Shown piece by piece: positions 1-8,160 of a stretch of 57,415 nucleotides of DNA. How positions within the stretch are numbered: position 1 is the first letter of the stretch; the number at the start of each line of letters is the position of its first letter. The translations under genes and the position numbers were made by a program. The DNA comes from Chlamydiales bacterium (GTDB lineage: Bacteria > Chlamydiota > Chlamydiia > Chlamydiales > Criblamydiaceae). The notes beneath the pieces were generated by a model. That model worked only from the letters and a program-made list of their open reading frames with translations. It was not told the DNA's origin and did not search any database. The DNA lies in NCBI GenBank assembly GCA_024233575.1, contig JACKPN010000010.1, positions 1-57,415 on the forward strand, read 5' to 3'.

Positions 1-195
1 GGGTTGAAGGTCCTCCCAAGGTGTCAGTCGCCAGCAGTATTCAGGAAGCACTACCAAATATGTTCTTTCAGGAAGATGAACAAGTTCCTTGACGACGATT
101 TTTGCAAAGTCGAGGAACGGTTTTTCCATATCGCGGACTAAAGACAGGCAAGCAACGTTGAAAGATTGAGAACTCGAGAAGTTAACAGGATTCAT
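1..195 (-). CDS. N-terminal part of a possible carbon-nitrogen hydrolase-like protein (cut by window edge)
   Basis: An open frame on the minus strand starts at ATG 195-193 and runs off the left edge, giving 65 residues. A purine-rich AAAGG lies six bases before the ATG, so the start is convincing. The visible part ends with a beta-strand followed by LVVLPEY, which resembles the strand carrying the catalytic glutamate of nitrilase-superfamily proteins (vv-PE). That link is inference from one motif; the rest of the catalytic triad lies outside the window. It reads away from the next gene, so the two are divergent. Confidence 0.45.
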   Translation of the reverse strand, partial: MNPVNFSSSQSFNVACLSLVRDMEKPFLDFAKIVVKELVHLPERTYLVVLPEYCWRLTPWEDLQP

Positions 196-389
196 CTGCT
201 ACCTTTTTTATTTCGATAAATATATTTGATGTCCTGTCTAAAATCAAGAGATATGTCTGTTGAGGATGCTTGAAAAGTAAATAATTTAATCTGTGCTATC
301 GCGTGTGTTTTACGGAAAACTCTCTTCTTTATAATAACTTAACATTTTTCACTTATGATGTTCTTTTTGAAAATTATTTAGGAGAAGTT

Positions 390-926
390 ATGAGCAGTCA
401 GATAATGAATTTAGCGAAAGAATGGAAAAGTTGGCATCAAAGTGCTGAAGCCGATGATTCCTATTTGCAGGTGAAAAACAACAATAGCAGATTGTTTTCA
501 TCTATCCCTGAAACTTCAGATCTTAGTGGTAACTACCTCGATAAATCGAATCAAATTCATCGAACGATTTTAATCGTCACTTTTGTTGCGTTGGGAGCAA
601 TAGCAGCGCTGTCACTGGCACTGGTTTTTGTGCCTCCACTTTTTACAGCGTCTGCAATAGCTTTAACAGCAGGCTCGGTAATCTTGGGAGGAGCAGGTCT
701 TACCTTGTTGATCCTCACGGCAACAGGTGTTCCGGGAAAAATTGCAGATCATTACTTTCATAAGACAAAAGAGTATCGTAATTTCCAATCTGATACTGAA
801 GAGTATGTGAAGTTCGTGAAAGAGATCATCGATAGAGACGATTTTAAATTGCGCTGGAACGATCGAACAGATGAAACGCTTTTCAAAGTATATCGCCTAT
901 GGAAGAAGGAACAAACTAAACGTTAA
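390..926 (+). CDS. Hypothetical protein with a paired hydrophobic segment
   Basis: A 178-residue protein of no family I recognise. The frame is open from a GTG at 303, but the ATG at 390 has a GGAG five bases upstream (381-384) and is the better start. After about 60 polar residues come two adjacent hydrophobic stretches (about residues 60-85 and 90-115), then a charged C-terminal half rich in Lys, Asp and Glu. A bilobed hydrophobic pair is typical of chlamydial inclusion-membrane (Inc) proteins, so an Inc-like role is possible but unproven. It converges with dapL: the two stop codons overlap in the tetranucleotide TTAA at 923-926. Confidence 0.6.
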   Translation: MSSQIMNLAKEWKSWHQSAEADDSYLQVKNNNSRLFSSIPETSDLSGNYLDKSNQIHRTILIVTFVALGAIAALSLALVFVPPLFTASAIALTAGSVILGGAGLTLLILTATGVPGKIADHYFHKTKEYRNFQSDTEEYVKFVKEIIDRDDFKLRWNDRTDETLFKVYRLWKKEQTKR

Positions 927-2131
927 ATCATCTTTAGCCGTTCGGCAGCATCAGCGATCTGTTCGCGGCTGCCGAATGCGCTTAACCGCAAGAAGCCTTC
1001 GCCATCGGGTCCGAACCCTGCTCCCGGTGTCGTGATGATATGAGCTTCCTGGAGGATATGGTCGAACATGTCCCACGAACTTTTCCCTTCAAGATCAACC
1101 CAAATGTAGGGGGCATGGTCTCCGCCATAGCAACGATAGCCTTTGCCTTGCATCGTATCTTTCAACAGAGCAGCATTCTCCCTATAATAATTGATCAACT
1201 GCTGCGCCGCAGCAAGCCCTTCATCAGTGAGCGCGGCAAGACCTCCAGCCTGGACGATGTTCGATGCACCGTTGAAACAATTAGAGATCACTTTCATCCA
1301 GTCATCCCGTATTGGGGTGCCGTCCTGGTAGCGGACAGCTTCAGGAACCACGGTCCATCCGAGTCGGACGCCGGTGAAACCGACGGATTTGGAAAAAGAT
1401 CCGGTTTCAATAGCAACCTGATCTGCTTTGGGGATCTCATAGATCGATTTCGGTATCGCCGGATCGTCGATATATGACGCATAGGCGGTGTCATAGAGAA
1501 TTAATACACCCTCGTCCAGAGCAAAATCGACGAGCTGCTGCAGTTGTTTTCGTGTATATACAGTTCCGGTGGGGTTGTTAGGAGCGCAGAAAAAGAGGAC
1601 ATCAGCGTTTTTGGCTTTATTAAGGTCAGGAAAAAAATGGTTTTCAGGAGTAGAAGCAAGGTAGATGATACGGTCGTACCGCTGCTTGATGGGGTCGAAC
1701 TCTCCACTGTGGCCGTTGATGACGCTGCAACCAATATAGGCAGGATATGCAGGGTCTTGAAGTGCGAGTACGGCATTCGGAGGAAACAAGTGCTGCAGAC
1801 GGCCGATATCACATTTGGCACCGTCTGAAATAAAAATATCATTTGATGAAATGCGGTTTTGGTAAATCTTTTTTGCAATGGCAGCGCAGAGATCGTCACG
1901 ACCTTTACTGGTTCCATATCCTGTATATCCTTCAGGAGTTGCCAACCTAAGGGCTGCATCAGCCATCGCCTCGGCGATGCGCTTGGGTATCGGAAGGGTG
2001 GTGTCGCCGATTCCAAGGCTAATTAAGTGAGCATGGGGGTGTCTTTCGAGAAGGGCTCGTTTGCGGTTGGCTATTTCAACAAAAAGGTAGTTGCTGCTCA
2101 GTTTGGCGACATTATCGTTTCTTTGAATCAT
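923..2131 (-). CDS. dapL: LL-diaminopimelate aminotransferase
   Basis: A 402-residue fold-type I PLP aminotransferase. It converts tetrahydrodipicolinate and glutamate to LL-diaminopimelate, the short-cut route to meso-DAP and lysine used by Chlamydiae, plants and some other bacteria. Visible marks: the N-terminal LGIGDTTLPIP segment, FFCAPNNPTGT, and the Schiff-base lysine in GSFSKSVGFTGVRLGW, which is diagnostic for this subfamily. The frame is open upstream to 2248, but the ATG at 2131 has a GAGAAAG Shine-Dalgarno and matches the family's N-terminus, so I use it. The gene is divergent from rpmE. Its product would feed peptidoglycan precursor synthesis in the cytoplasm. Confidence 0.93.
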   Translation of the reverse strand: MIQRNDNVAKLSSNYLFVEIANRKRALLERHPHAHLISLGIGDTTLPIPKRIAEAMADAALRLATPEGYTGYGTSKGRDDLCAAIAKKIYQNRISSNDIFISDGAKCDIGRLQHLFPPNAVLALQDPAYPAYIGCSVINGHSGEFDPIKQRYDRIIYLASTPENHFFPDLNKAKNADVLFFCAPNNPTGTVYTRKQLQQLVDFALDEGVLILYDTAYASYIDDPAIPKSIYEIPKADQVAIETGSFSKSVGFTGVRLGWTVVPEAVRYQDGTPIRDDWMKVISNCFNGASNIVQAGGLAALTDEGLAAAQQLINYYRENAALLKDTMQGKGYRCYGGDHAPYIWVDLEGKSSWDMFDHILQEAHIITTPGAGFGPDGEGFLRLSAFGSREQIADAAERLKMI

Positions 2132-2265
2132 CTTTCTCTCGCGTTTCTTGTTATGAAGATAATGTAGCAGAAAACGAATCGCAAAAAAACCTTGTTTTTT
2201 ATCGCTAGACGCGATATTCTTTACTCTTTGAATGTAAAAATATAGCACTCTCGGAGTTAATACCC

Positions 2266-2595
2266 ATGAAAAGAGATACCCATCCTAAGTACCAAGAGGT
2301 TCTATTCGTAGACTCCTCAACTGGACACAAGTTCGTTTGCGGTTCGACCCTGCAGACTGAAGAGCGTGAAACGTTCGAAGGCAAAGAGTACCCTGTTTGC
2401 CGCGTATCCGTATCTTCCGCTTCACATCCTTTCTTCACTGGAAGCAAGCAGCTAGTCGATGCCGAAGGGCGTGTCGACAAGTTCCGTAAGCGTTACGCCA
2501 GCTTGAAGGCTTCCAAGCCTGCCGCTGATGAAGAAGGTGATGAGACTAAAGATGAAGAGAAAAAGGCTCCTGCGAAGAAGTCCAAAAAAAAATAA
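2266..2595 (+). CDS. rpmE: 50S ribosomal protein L31, type B-like with Lys/Glu tail
   Basis: Protein of the large ribosomal subunit, 109 residues. The core reads HPKYQEVLF, FVCGSTL, SSASHPFFTG and EGRVDKFRKRY, matching the L31 family; the zinc-binding CxxC pattern of type A is missing, as in type B. Beyond about residue 80 there is a charged extension of alternating Asp/Glu and Lys ending in SKKK; long charged tails are common on chlamydial ribosomal proteins. A CGGAG lies about ten bases before the ATG. It is the first gene of the rightward translation operon and is followed after 21 bases by prfA. Confidence 0.93.
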   Translation: MKRDTHPKYQEVLFVDSSTGHKFVCGSTLQTEERETFEGKEYPVCRVSVSSASHPFFTGSKQLVDAEGRVDKFRKRYASLKASKPAADEEGDETKDEEKKAPAKKSKKK

Positions 2596-2616
2596 ACCTG
2601 ACTTCTTTAGCTGACC

Positions 2617-3678
2617 ATGAATAAAAAAGTTGAAAAACTCCTCAACCGACTACCTGATATCGAAGAACAACTTGGTCAGCCTGACGTTGTCAACGATCAA
2701 TCTAAGTACCGTGCTCTAACTCAAGAGCACGCGTACATTTCCGATGTCAAATCAGTCTGGGATGAATTAACGCGCTCTGAAAAAGATCTCGGCGGCAATC
2801 GAGAGCTTTTGCAAAGTGAAAGCGATCCTGAATTTGCAGAAGTTCTTGAGGAAGATATTCAGAAATTGGAAGGCCATGTTGAAGAATTGCAGAAGCGTCT
2901 TCACAATCTTTTAATCCCTCCCGATCCTAGAGATAACAAAAATTCCATCATTGAAATACGTGCCGGAACCGGTGGCGATGAGGCGGCTTTGTTCGTTGGC
3001 GATTGCGTGCGTATGTATAAAATGTTCGCTGATGCTCAAGGGTGGAAGTATGAACAGCTGTCATGTACGCCTTCTGAAGTAGGCGGATTCAAGGAATACG
3101 TGATGGTTCTTTCCGGGCCGAATGTTTATCGTTTTATGAAACACGAAGGGGGAACTCATCGTGTGCAGAGAATTCCGGAAACCGAAACACAAGGACGCGT
3201 TCATACATCGGCTATCACCGTTGCCGTTTTGGTTGAGCCTGATGATGATACTGACGTTCAAATCGACGAAAAAGATCTGCGCATCGATACTTACCGCGCT
3301 TCAGGTGCCGGCGGGCAACATGTCAATACAACAGACAGTGCCGTACGTATCACTCATATTCCAACAGGGGTTGTCACTTACTCGCAGCAGGAACGTAGTC
3401 AGCATAAAAACAAAGCGCAGGCAATGCGTCTACTAAAAGCGAAGATCGCTGAAGTAGAAAGGCAGAAAAAAGAAGCAGAAGTGGCGAGTAGCCGCTCTTC
3501 GCAAGTCGGCAGCGGCGATCGCTCTGAACGTATCCGTACTTATAATTTTCCACAGAACCGTGTGACTGACCACCGTATCAACCTCACGCGCTACAGCCTC
3601 GACCGTGTGATGCAAGGAGATTTGCTAGAGTTTTCCGAAGCTCTTGTCGCTCATGCGCATCAAGAGAAACTCCAATGA
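2617..3678 (+). CDS. prfA: Peptide chain release factor 1
   Basis: A 353-residue class I release factor that recognises UAA and UAG and triggers peptidyl-tRNA hydrolysis. The GGQ catalytic motif is at about residues 232-234 (GAGGQHVNTTDSAVR). The stop-codon recognition tripeptide is P-E-T at about 187-189 in RIPETETQGR, an RF1 type and not the RF2 SPF. Length is normal. Its last four bases (ATGA) overlap the start of prmC, whose product methylates the GGQ glutamine of this protein, so the pair is translationally coupled and functionally linked. Confidence 0.96.
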   Translation: MNKKVEKLLNRLPDIEEQLGQPDVVNDQSKYRALTQEHAYISDVKSVWDELTRSEKDLGGNRELLQSESDPEFAEVLEEDIQKLEGHVEELQKRLHNLLIPPDPRDNKNSIIEIRAGTGGDEAALFVGDCVRMYKMFADAQGWKYEQLSCTPSEVGGFKEYVMVLSGPNVYRFMKHEGGTHRVQRIPETETQGRVHTSAITVAVLVEPDDDTDVQIDEKDLRIDTYRASGAGGQHVNTTDSAVRITHIPTGVVTYSQQERSQHKNKAQAMRLLKAKIAEVERQKKEAEVASSRSSQVGSGDRSERIRTYNFPQNRVTDHRINLTRYSLDRVMQGDLLEFSEALVAHAHQEKLQ

Positions 3679-4523
3679 AAACCGTTCTTGAGATCATCAA
3701 TCTCTGTGCCGAATATTTGCATGAGAATGGCGTCGATCGTTCCCGTAGAGAAGCAGAGGACTTGATCGCTGATGCGTTAGATAAAAAACGCATAGATCTT
3801 TATCTTGAGTATGATCGTCCGTTAACTGAAGAAGAGATGGCGGATTGTCGTTCAGCGCTTAAAAGGCGCGCTGCTGGGGAGCCTCTTGCTTATATCCATG
3901 GCCAGGTAGATTTTTTTGGTTGCCGCATCAAGGTGTCTCCGGATGTGCTCATTCCAAGACAGGAAACAGAAATTCTCGTTGATCAGATTGTAAAAGATCT
4001 TGAAAGTGTCGATTGTAAAGAAAAAACTTTAGCTGATGTATGTTGTGGTTCAGGGTGTATCGGTATCGCTATAAAGAAACGGCTGCCAGAGCTGAAAGTC
4101 TTTTTAACAGACCTGTCTGATCGGGCGCTGGCTATTGCTAAAGAAAATGCATTACAAAATAATGTAGATGTTGAGTTCATTCAAGGTGATCTGTTAGAGC
4201 CCTTAGAAGGGTTGAAACTTGATTACGTGGTCTCTAATCCTCCCTATATAGCGGAGAAAGAATATGCGATGCTTGAGCGTGAAGTGCGCGAGCATGAGCC
4301 TCGTATGGCGCTTGTTGCCGGCGAGGAGGGGATAGAGTGCTATCGCCGCCTTGAACAAGGACTGCCGCGCTTGCTGAATCCCGGTGGACATGCCTGGTTT
4401 GAGATCGGCACAGGACAGGGCGAAGCTCTTATAAGCCTCTTCGAACATCCTAGATGGAAGAAAAAAAAGGTAGAAAAGGATTGGTCCGGTCATGAGCGGT
4501 TCTTTTTCCTTGAAATTGAATGA
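3675..4523 (+). CDS. prmC: Release factor glutamine methyltransferase
   Basis: SAM-dependent N5-glutamine methyltransferase of 282 residues (HemK/PrmC) that modifies the GGQ glutamine of release factors. An N-terminal helical domain (about 1-75) with the typical GEPLAYIHGQ...FFG segment precedes the Rossmann domain with glycine motif DVCCGSGCIG (about 121-130) and the substrate-binding NPPY (188-191). The start overlaps the prfA stop by four bases. A 56-base gap separates it from ffh. Nothing unusual is seen. Confidence 0.95.
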   Translation: MKTVLEIINLCAEYLHENGVDRSRREAEDLIADALDKKRIDLYLEYDRPLTEEEMADCRSALKRRAAGEPLAYIHGQVDFFGCRIKVSPDVLIPRQETEILVDQIVKDLESVDCKEKTLADVCCGSGCIGIAIKKRLPELKVFLTDLSDRALAIAKENALQNNVDVEFIQGDLLEPLEGLKLDYVVSNPPYIAEKEYAMLEREVREHEPRMALVAGEEGIECYRRLEQGLPRLLNPGGHAWFEIGTGQGEALISLFEHPRWKKKKVEKDWSGHERFFFLEIE

Positions 4524-4579
4524 TTTTTTGAGTATCCTATCTACTTTGACTGTGAAAATTAGCGACTTTAGAGAAGACT

Positions 4580-5908
4580 ATGCTCGGGGCTCTCACTGAA
4601 AAGATGCAAGGTCTTCTGTCTAAGCTAGGCGGAAAACGCAAGCTGACAGAGGAAAACATCAGCGATGCTGTACGTGAAGTGCGGCTGGCGCTCCTCGAAG
4701 CTGACGTTAATTATAGCGTAACAAAAGTCCTTATTAAGCGGGTGAAAGAGAAAGTTTTAGGCGACGAAGTCTTAAAATCGGTATCCGCGGGTCAGCAGTT
4801 TGTGAAAATTATTCATGACGAATTGCAGACATTAATGGGCGGTGAAGAAGTCGGACTTTCACTCGAAAAAGCTCCTGCAGTCATTATGGTTTGCGGACTG
4901 CAAGGCTCGGGTAAGACAACCCACTGCGCAAAATTAGCGCGGATGCTGAAAAAGCAGGGCAAAATAAAAAAGCCGCTGTTAGCCGCTTGCGATCTACAGA
5001 GACCAGCAGCGATCGACCAGCTGAAAACGCTTGGAGCACAGATTGATGTTCCAGTTTTTGCTGAAGAAGGACAAAACGATCCTGTCTCTGTGGCAAAAAA
5101 AGCGCTTAAACAAGCAAAAGACGAACAGCACGATCTGCTGATTGTCGATACCGCAGGCCGGCTGCATATCGATGAAGCGTTGATGGAGCAGCTGCAACAG
5201 ATTAAAGAGGCGATAAGTCCCGATAATGTCCTCTTTGTCGCTAATGCGACAACCGGTCAAGATGCAGTCAATATCGCCGCACAGTTCAATGAACGTGTGG
5301 AGATTACCGGAACGATCTTGACAATGCTCGACGGCAACACCCGCGGCGGTGCCGCGATCTCGATCCGCGAAGTGACGGGAAAACCGCTCATGTTCGAAGG
5401 GATTGGCGAAAAGATCGACGACATCCAGGTGTTCAACCCTGCATCGATGGCGGATCGCATCCTCGGCATGGGCGATACGATCAACTTGGTGCGCAAAGCC
5501 CAAGAGCATATAGATGAAGATGAAGCGAAGTCGCTTGAACAGAAAATGCGCACAGCAAGCTTCACCTACGACGACTACCTGAAGCAGATCCAAATGGTGA
5601 AAAAAATGGGATCGCTGAAAGGATTGTTGAGCATGCTGCCGGGAGCGGCTAAACTTAATGAAATGGATATCGACGAAAAAGAGTTTTTTAAGATCGAAGC
5701 GATTATCCAGTCGATGACAATGAATGAACGCGCCGGTGCCGATGAGCTGACCGTCCCCCGGCGCAAGAGAATCGCTAGAGGAAGCGGCACTGCTGTTGAC
5801 GACGTCAATAAGCTTGCCAAGTCCTTTAAGCAAGCAAAACAGTTTTTTAAAAACATGCCAAACATGAAACAAATGCAAAAGATGATTGGAGGATCCCTAT
5901 GGGGTTAA
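4580..5908 (+). CDS. ffh: Signal recognition particle GTPase
   Basis: SRP54-type protein of 442 residues that binds signal sequences and 4.5S RNA and delivers ribosomes to FtsY. It has the N domain (1-90), a G domain with P-loop GLQGSGKT (106-113) and DTAGR (190-194), and a methionine-rich M domain with the RNA-binding RRKRIARGSGT segment. The G4 element, normally TKxDG, reads TMLDG here (about 248-252), so the base-contacting lysine is methionine. The 3' end overlaps rpsP by ten bases and carries its GGAGG ribosome-binding site. Confidence 0.96.
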   Translation: MLGALTEKMQGLLSKLGGKRKLTEENISDAVREVRLALLEADVNYSVTKVLIKRVKEKVLGDEVLKSVSAGQQFVKIIHDELQTLMGGEEVGLSLEKAPAVIMVCGLQGSGKTTHCAKLARMLKKQGKIKKPLLAACDLQRPAAIDQLKTLGAQIDVPVFAEEGQNDPVSVAKKALKQAKDEQHDLLIVDTAGRLHIDEALMEQLQQIKEAISPDNVLFVANATTGQDAVNIAAQFNERVEITGTILTMLDGNTRGGAAISIREVTGKPLMFEGIGEKIDDIQVFNPASMADRILGMGDTINLVRKAQEHIDEDEAKSLEQKMRTASFTYDDYLKQIQMVKKMGSLKGLLSMLPGAAKLNEMDIDEKEFFKIEAIIQSMTMNERAGADELTVPRRKRIARGSGTAVDDVNKLAKSFKQAKQFFKNMPNMKQMQKMIGGSLWG

Positions 5909-6234
5909 AAATTCGACTAAGAAAACAAGGCCGCACCAACAGCCCAAGCTACCGCCTTGTTGTTACCGATGCACGCTGCAAGCGTGATGGCAAGTATGTC
6001 GAGTGCTTAGGATGGTACAACCCAATGCAGAACGAAGACGACAAAGCTCTTTCTCTGCAAGTTGAACGCATCCAGCATTGGCTTGACGTCGGCGCCGAAA
6101 TCTCTGAATGCGCACAAGCGCTAGTCTCGCGTGTTGCTCCTGAAGTAATGCGTAAAGAAACAGAGAGAGAAGTCGCTCGACGTGCAAAAGCCGCTGCAAA
6201 GCGTAAAGCACGTAAGAAAGCAAAGGCAGCGTAA
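5899..6234 (+). CDS. rpsP: 30S ribosomal protein S16
   Basis: Small-subunit protein of 111 residues. The N-terminus MGLKIRLRKQGRTNSPSY and VVTDARCKRDGK are typical S16, followed by the YNPM segment. The C-terminus is a Lys/Ala/Arg-rich tail. The start lies inside the end of ffh, with a strong GGAGG eight bases upstream, so translation is probably coupled to ffh. trmD follows after 18 bases, the classic rpsP-trmD-rplS arrangement. Confidence 0.96.
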   Translation: MGLKIRLRKQGRTNSPSYRLVVTDARCKRDGKYVECLGWYNPMQNEDDKALSLQVERIQHWLDVGAEISECAQALVSRVAPEVMRKETEREVARRAKAAAKRKARKKAKAA

Positions 6235-6252
6235 GCTGCTGACAGGTAAGTC

Positions 6253-6915
6253 ATGGATGTCGACGTTCTCTCACTCTTTCCGCAATGCTTCATCGGACCT
6301 TTCGATGAAAGCATAATCAAAAGAGCAAGAGAAAATAAATTGCTCAACATTACTCTCGTAGATATCCGTGACTTTGCCGATAACAAACACCGCCGTGTGG
6401 ACGATCGTCCTTATGGCGGTGGACCCGGAATGGTTATGATGGCAGAGCCTGTCACTAAAGCAATCCGGAGCGTTAAACGGTCAAATTCCCATGTGGTGTA
6501 TATGTCGCCGCAAGGTAAGCCGTTGACAGCAGAAAAATGCCGCGAACTGGCAGAAAAGGAACACCTGATAGTCCTTTGCGGACATTATGAAGGAGTCGAT
6601 GAACGGGCTCTAGAGAGCGATGTCGACGAAGAGATCAGCATTGGTCCCTATGTCCTCACCAGCGGTTGCCTGCCAGCGATGGTCCTTATCGATGCGGCAG
6701 CGCGGTTTATTCCGGGAGTTCTCGGAAATGAAGAGTCTGCAGAAGCAGATTCGTTTGAAAATGGAACGCTTGACTGTCCGCACTATACGCGACCTGAAGT
6801 GTTCGAGGGTAAAAGTGTTCCGGACGTTCTACTTAGTGGGAACCACAAAAAGATTGCCCAGTGGCGCTCGATGAAATCTAGGGAAAAGACTGCAAAACTT
6901 TACCCTAAAACTTAA
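6253..6915 (+). CDS. trmD: tRNA (guanine-N1)-methyltransferase
   Basis: SPOUT-class enzyme of 220 residues making m1G37 in tRNAs with G36, which prevents +1 frameshifting. Visible: RPYGGGPGMVM (about 52-62), the knot region CGHYEGVDER, and LTSGCLPAM with the C-terminal DxxxxHYTRPEVFEG and LSGNHKKIAQWR. It is slightly shorter than the E. coli enzyme but complete through the C-terminal helix. It lies between rpsP and rplS in a single operon. Confidence 0.95.
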   Translation: MDVDVLSLFPQCFIGPFDESIIKRARENKLLNITLVDIRDFADNKHRRVDDRPYGGGPGMVMMAEPVTKAIRSVKRSNSHVVYMSPQGKPLTAEKCRELAEKEHLIVLCGHYEGVDERALESDVDEEISIGPYVLTSGCLPAMVLIDAAARFIPGVLGNEESAEADSFENGTLDCPHYTRPEVFEGKSVPDVLLSGNHKKIAQWRSMKSREKTAKLYPKT

Positions 6916-6925
6916 AAATGAAGTC

Positions 6926-6939
6926 CCGGCGCAAGCCGG
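6926..6939 (+). promoter_or_regulatory. GNRA-capped hairpin in front of rplS
   Basis: The sequence CCGGC-GCAA-GCCGG forms a perfect five-base-pair stem closed by a GCAA (GNRA-type) tetraloop. It sits between the trmD stop and the rplS Shine-Dalgarno AAAGGAG (6942-6948), with only two bases separating stem and ribosome-binding site. It could tune translation of L19 within the operon. The structure is seen directly; the role is inference. Confidence 0.5.
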
Positions 6940-6956
6940 ATAAAGGAGTAGTAACA

Positions 6957-7469
6957 ATGAAAAAAGCTGTCGTAAGAAACCTTGAGCAGCAGCAACTAAA
7001 AAAAGAGATCCCTAACTTTAAAGTTGGTGATACCGTCAGCGTGCACACGCGCATTATTGAAGGCGGAAAAGAGCGTATCCAGATATTTACCGGAACAGTC
7101 ATTGCCCGTAAAGGTGGCGGACTTTCAGAAACCTTCTCTATCCACCGTGTTGCTTACGGCGAAGGCATGGAGCGTGTTTTTCCGTTGCATAGCCCACGCG
7201 TAGCTAAAATTGAAGTCGTCAGACAAGGTGATGTCCGTCGCAGCAAACTTTACAACCTCCGCGGCACTACAGGTAAGAAAGCGAAAGTGAAAACGCTTAT
7301 CGGCGGAGCACGCCCAACAAAAGCAGTTAACGGCGAAAAACCAGCTGAAGAAGTTGCAGAATTAGAAACAGAAACAGTCATTGAAGCACAATCTACCGAC
7401 ATCGCGAGCGATACCGACAATGCCAACACAGGAACAGAAGCAGCAGAGAAAGAAAAGGCAGACGCCTAA
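6957..7469 (+). CDS. rplS: 50S ribosomal protein L19 with acidic C-terminal extension
   Basis: Protein at the subunit interface of the 50S. The ATG at 6957 follows AAAGGAG at eight bases; an upstream in-frame ATG at 6918 would translate through the leader hairpin and is less likely. The core (about 1-118) has FKVGDTVSVHTRI, FTGTVIARKGGG and RRSKLYNLRG. Residues about 120-170 form an extra acidic, Thr/Ala/Glu-rich tail (ETETVIEAQS...) that standard L19 lacks. The tail region overlaps the likely start of rnhB in another frame. Confidence 0.93.
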   Translation: MKKAVVRNLEQQQLKKEIPNFKVGDTVSVHTRIIEGGKERIQIFTGTVIARKGGGLSETFSIHRVAYGEGMERVFPLHSPRVAKIEVVRQGDVRRSKLYNLRGTTGKKAKVKTLIGGARPTKAVNGEKPAEEVAELETETVIEAQSTDIASDTDNANTGTEAAEKEKADA

Positions 7470-8115
7470 TATTCAGGCGGCAGAACTCTGCCGCCTAAAA
7501 AAACTCTCTATCTACGAAGAGCAGGCAAGGCGAAATGGATACACACTGATCGCCGGCATTGACGAAGCAGGCCGCGGTCCTCTTGCCGGGCCTGTCGTCG
7601 CTGCAGCTTGTGTTGTCCCCGAAAACTACTATCTCATCGGCATGAACGACAGCAAGCAGTTAACGCCTGCAAAGCGTTGTGCTCTCTATGAAGAGATTAT
7701 CCACGATAAAAATATTTTTTACGGAATAGGCATCGTATCGCCTGAGGTCATTGACCAGGTCAATATTTACCAGGCAACGATCCAGGCGATGACACTTGCC
7801 GTGCAGAATTTGCCTCTAAAACCCGACTATCTTCTGGTAGATGGGGTCGCTCTAAAAGATAGCACTATCCCGGCTGAGAAGATTGTCAAAGGAGACGCCA
7901 AATCGCATACGATTGCTTGTGCCTCTGTCGTGGCCAAAGAGACGCGTGATCGGCTCATGTGTGAGTATGACCGTCAATGGCCAGAATATGGCTTTGCCAG
8001 GCATAAAGGGTACGGTACCGAAGCGCATAGGGAGGCGATTGCTCACCTAGGCCCTTGTCCTATCCATAGAAAAACCTTCGAGCCGATTAAAAGTAGGCTC
8101 TTTATCGGTTCTTAA
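7420..8115 (+). CDS. rnhB: Ribonuclease HII
   Basis: Endonuclease that cleaves RNA in RNA/DNA hybrids and removes single ribonucleotides. The motif IDEAGRGPLAGPV with catalytic Asp and Glu, DSKQL, LLVDG and the later KGDAKSHTIACASVVAKETRD are all present. The start is uncertain: conserved sequence begins within about 40 bases after the rplS stop, and no ATG lies between. The ATG at 7420 (231 aa), inside rplS, is chosen; a TTG at 7381 or an ATT at 7471 are alternatives. A strong hairpin lies in the first codons. Confidence 0.9.
   Translation: MPTQEQKQQRKKRQTPNIQAAELCRLKKLSIYEEQARRNGYTLIAGIDEAGRGPLAGPVVAAACVVPENYYLIGMNDSKQLTPAKRCALYEEIIHDKNIFYGIGIVSPEVIDQVNIYQATIQAMTLAVQNLPLKPDYLLVDGVALKDSTIPAEKIVKGDAKSHTIACASVVAKETRDRLMCEYDRQWPEYGFARHKGYGTEAHREAIAHLGPCPIHRKTFEPIKSRLFIGS
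7475..7496 (+). other. Perfect 9-bp hairpin at the rplS/rnhB junction
   Basis: AGGCGGCAG and CTGCCGCCT are perfect inverted repeats around an AACT loop, five bases after the rplS stop. The run after it is A, not T, so it is not a classical intrinsic terminator on the plus strand. It lies within the 5' part of rnhB and could act as a transcript-stability element or control rnhB translation. Confidence 0.55.
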
Positions 8116-8160
8116 CACAATTCTGCTATGATAAATTTATGTTTATAAGAGGAAATTTGT

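Noticed and set aside
303..389. N-terminal extension of the first hypothetical protein from GTG 303
   Set aside because: The internal ATG at 390 has a good Shine-Dalgarno and the extension looks like untranslated AT-rich leader.
4994..5878. 294-codon frame opposite ffh
   Set aside because: A shadow of a well-conserved gene; His/Phe/Leu-rich translation without family features.
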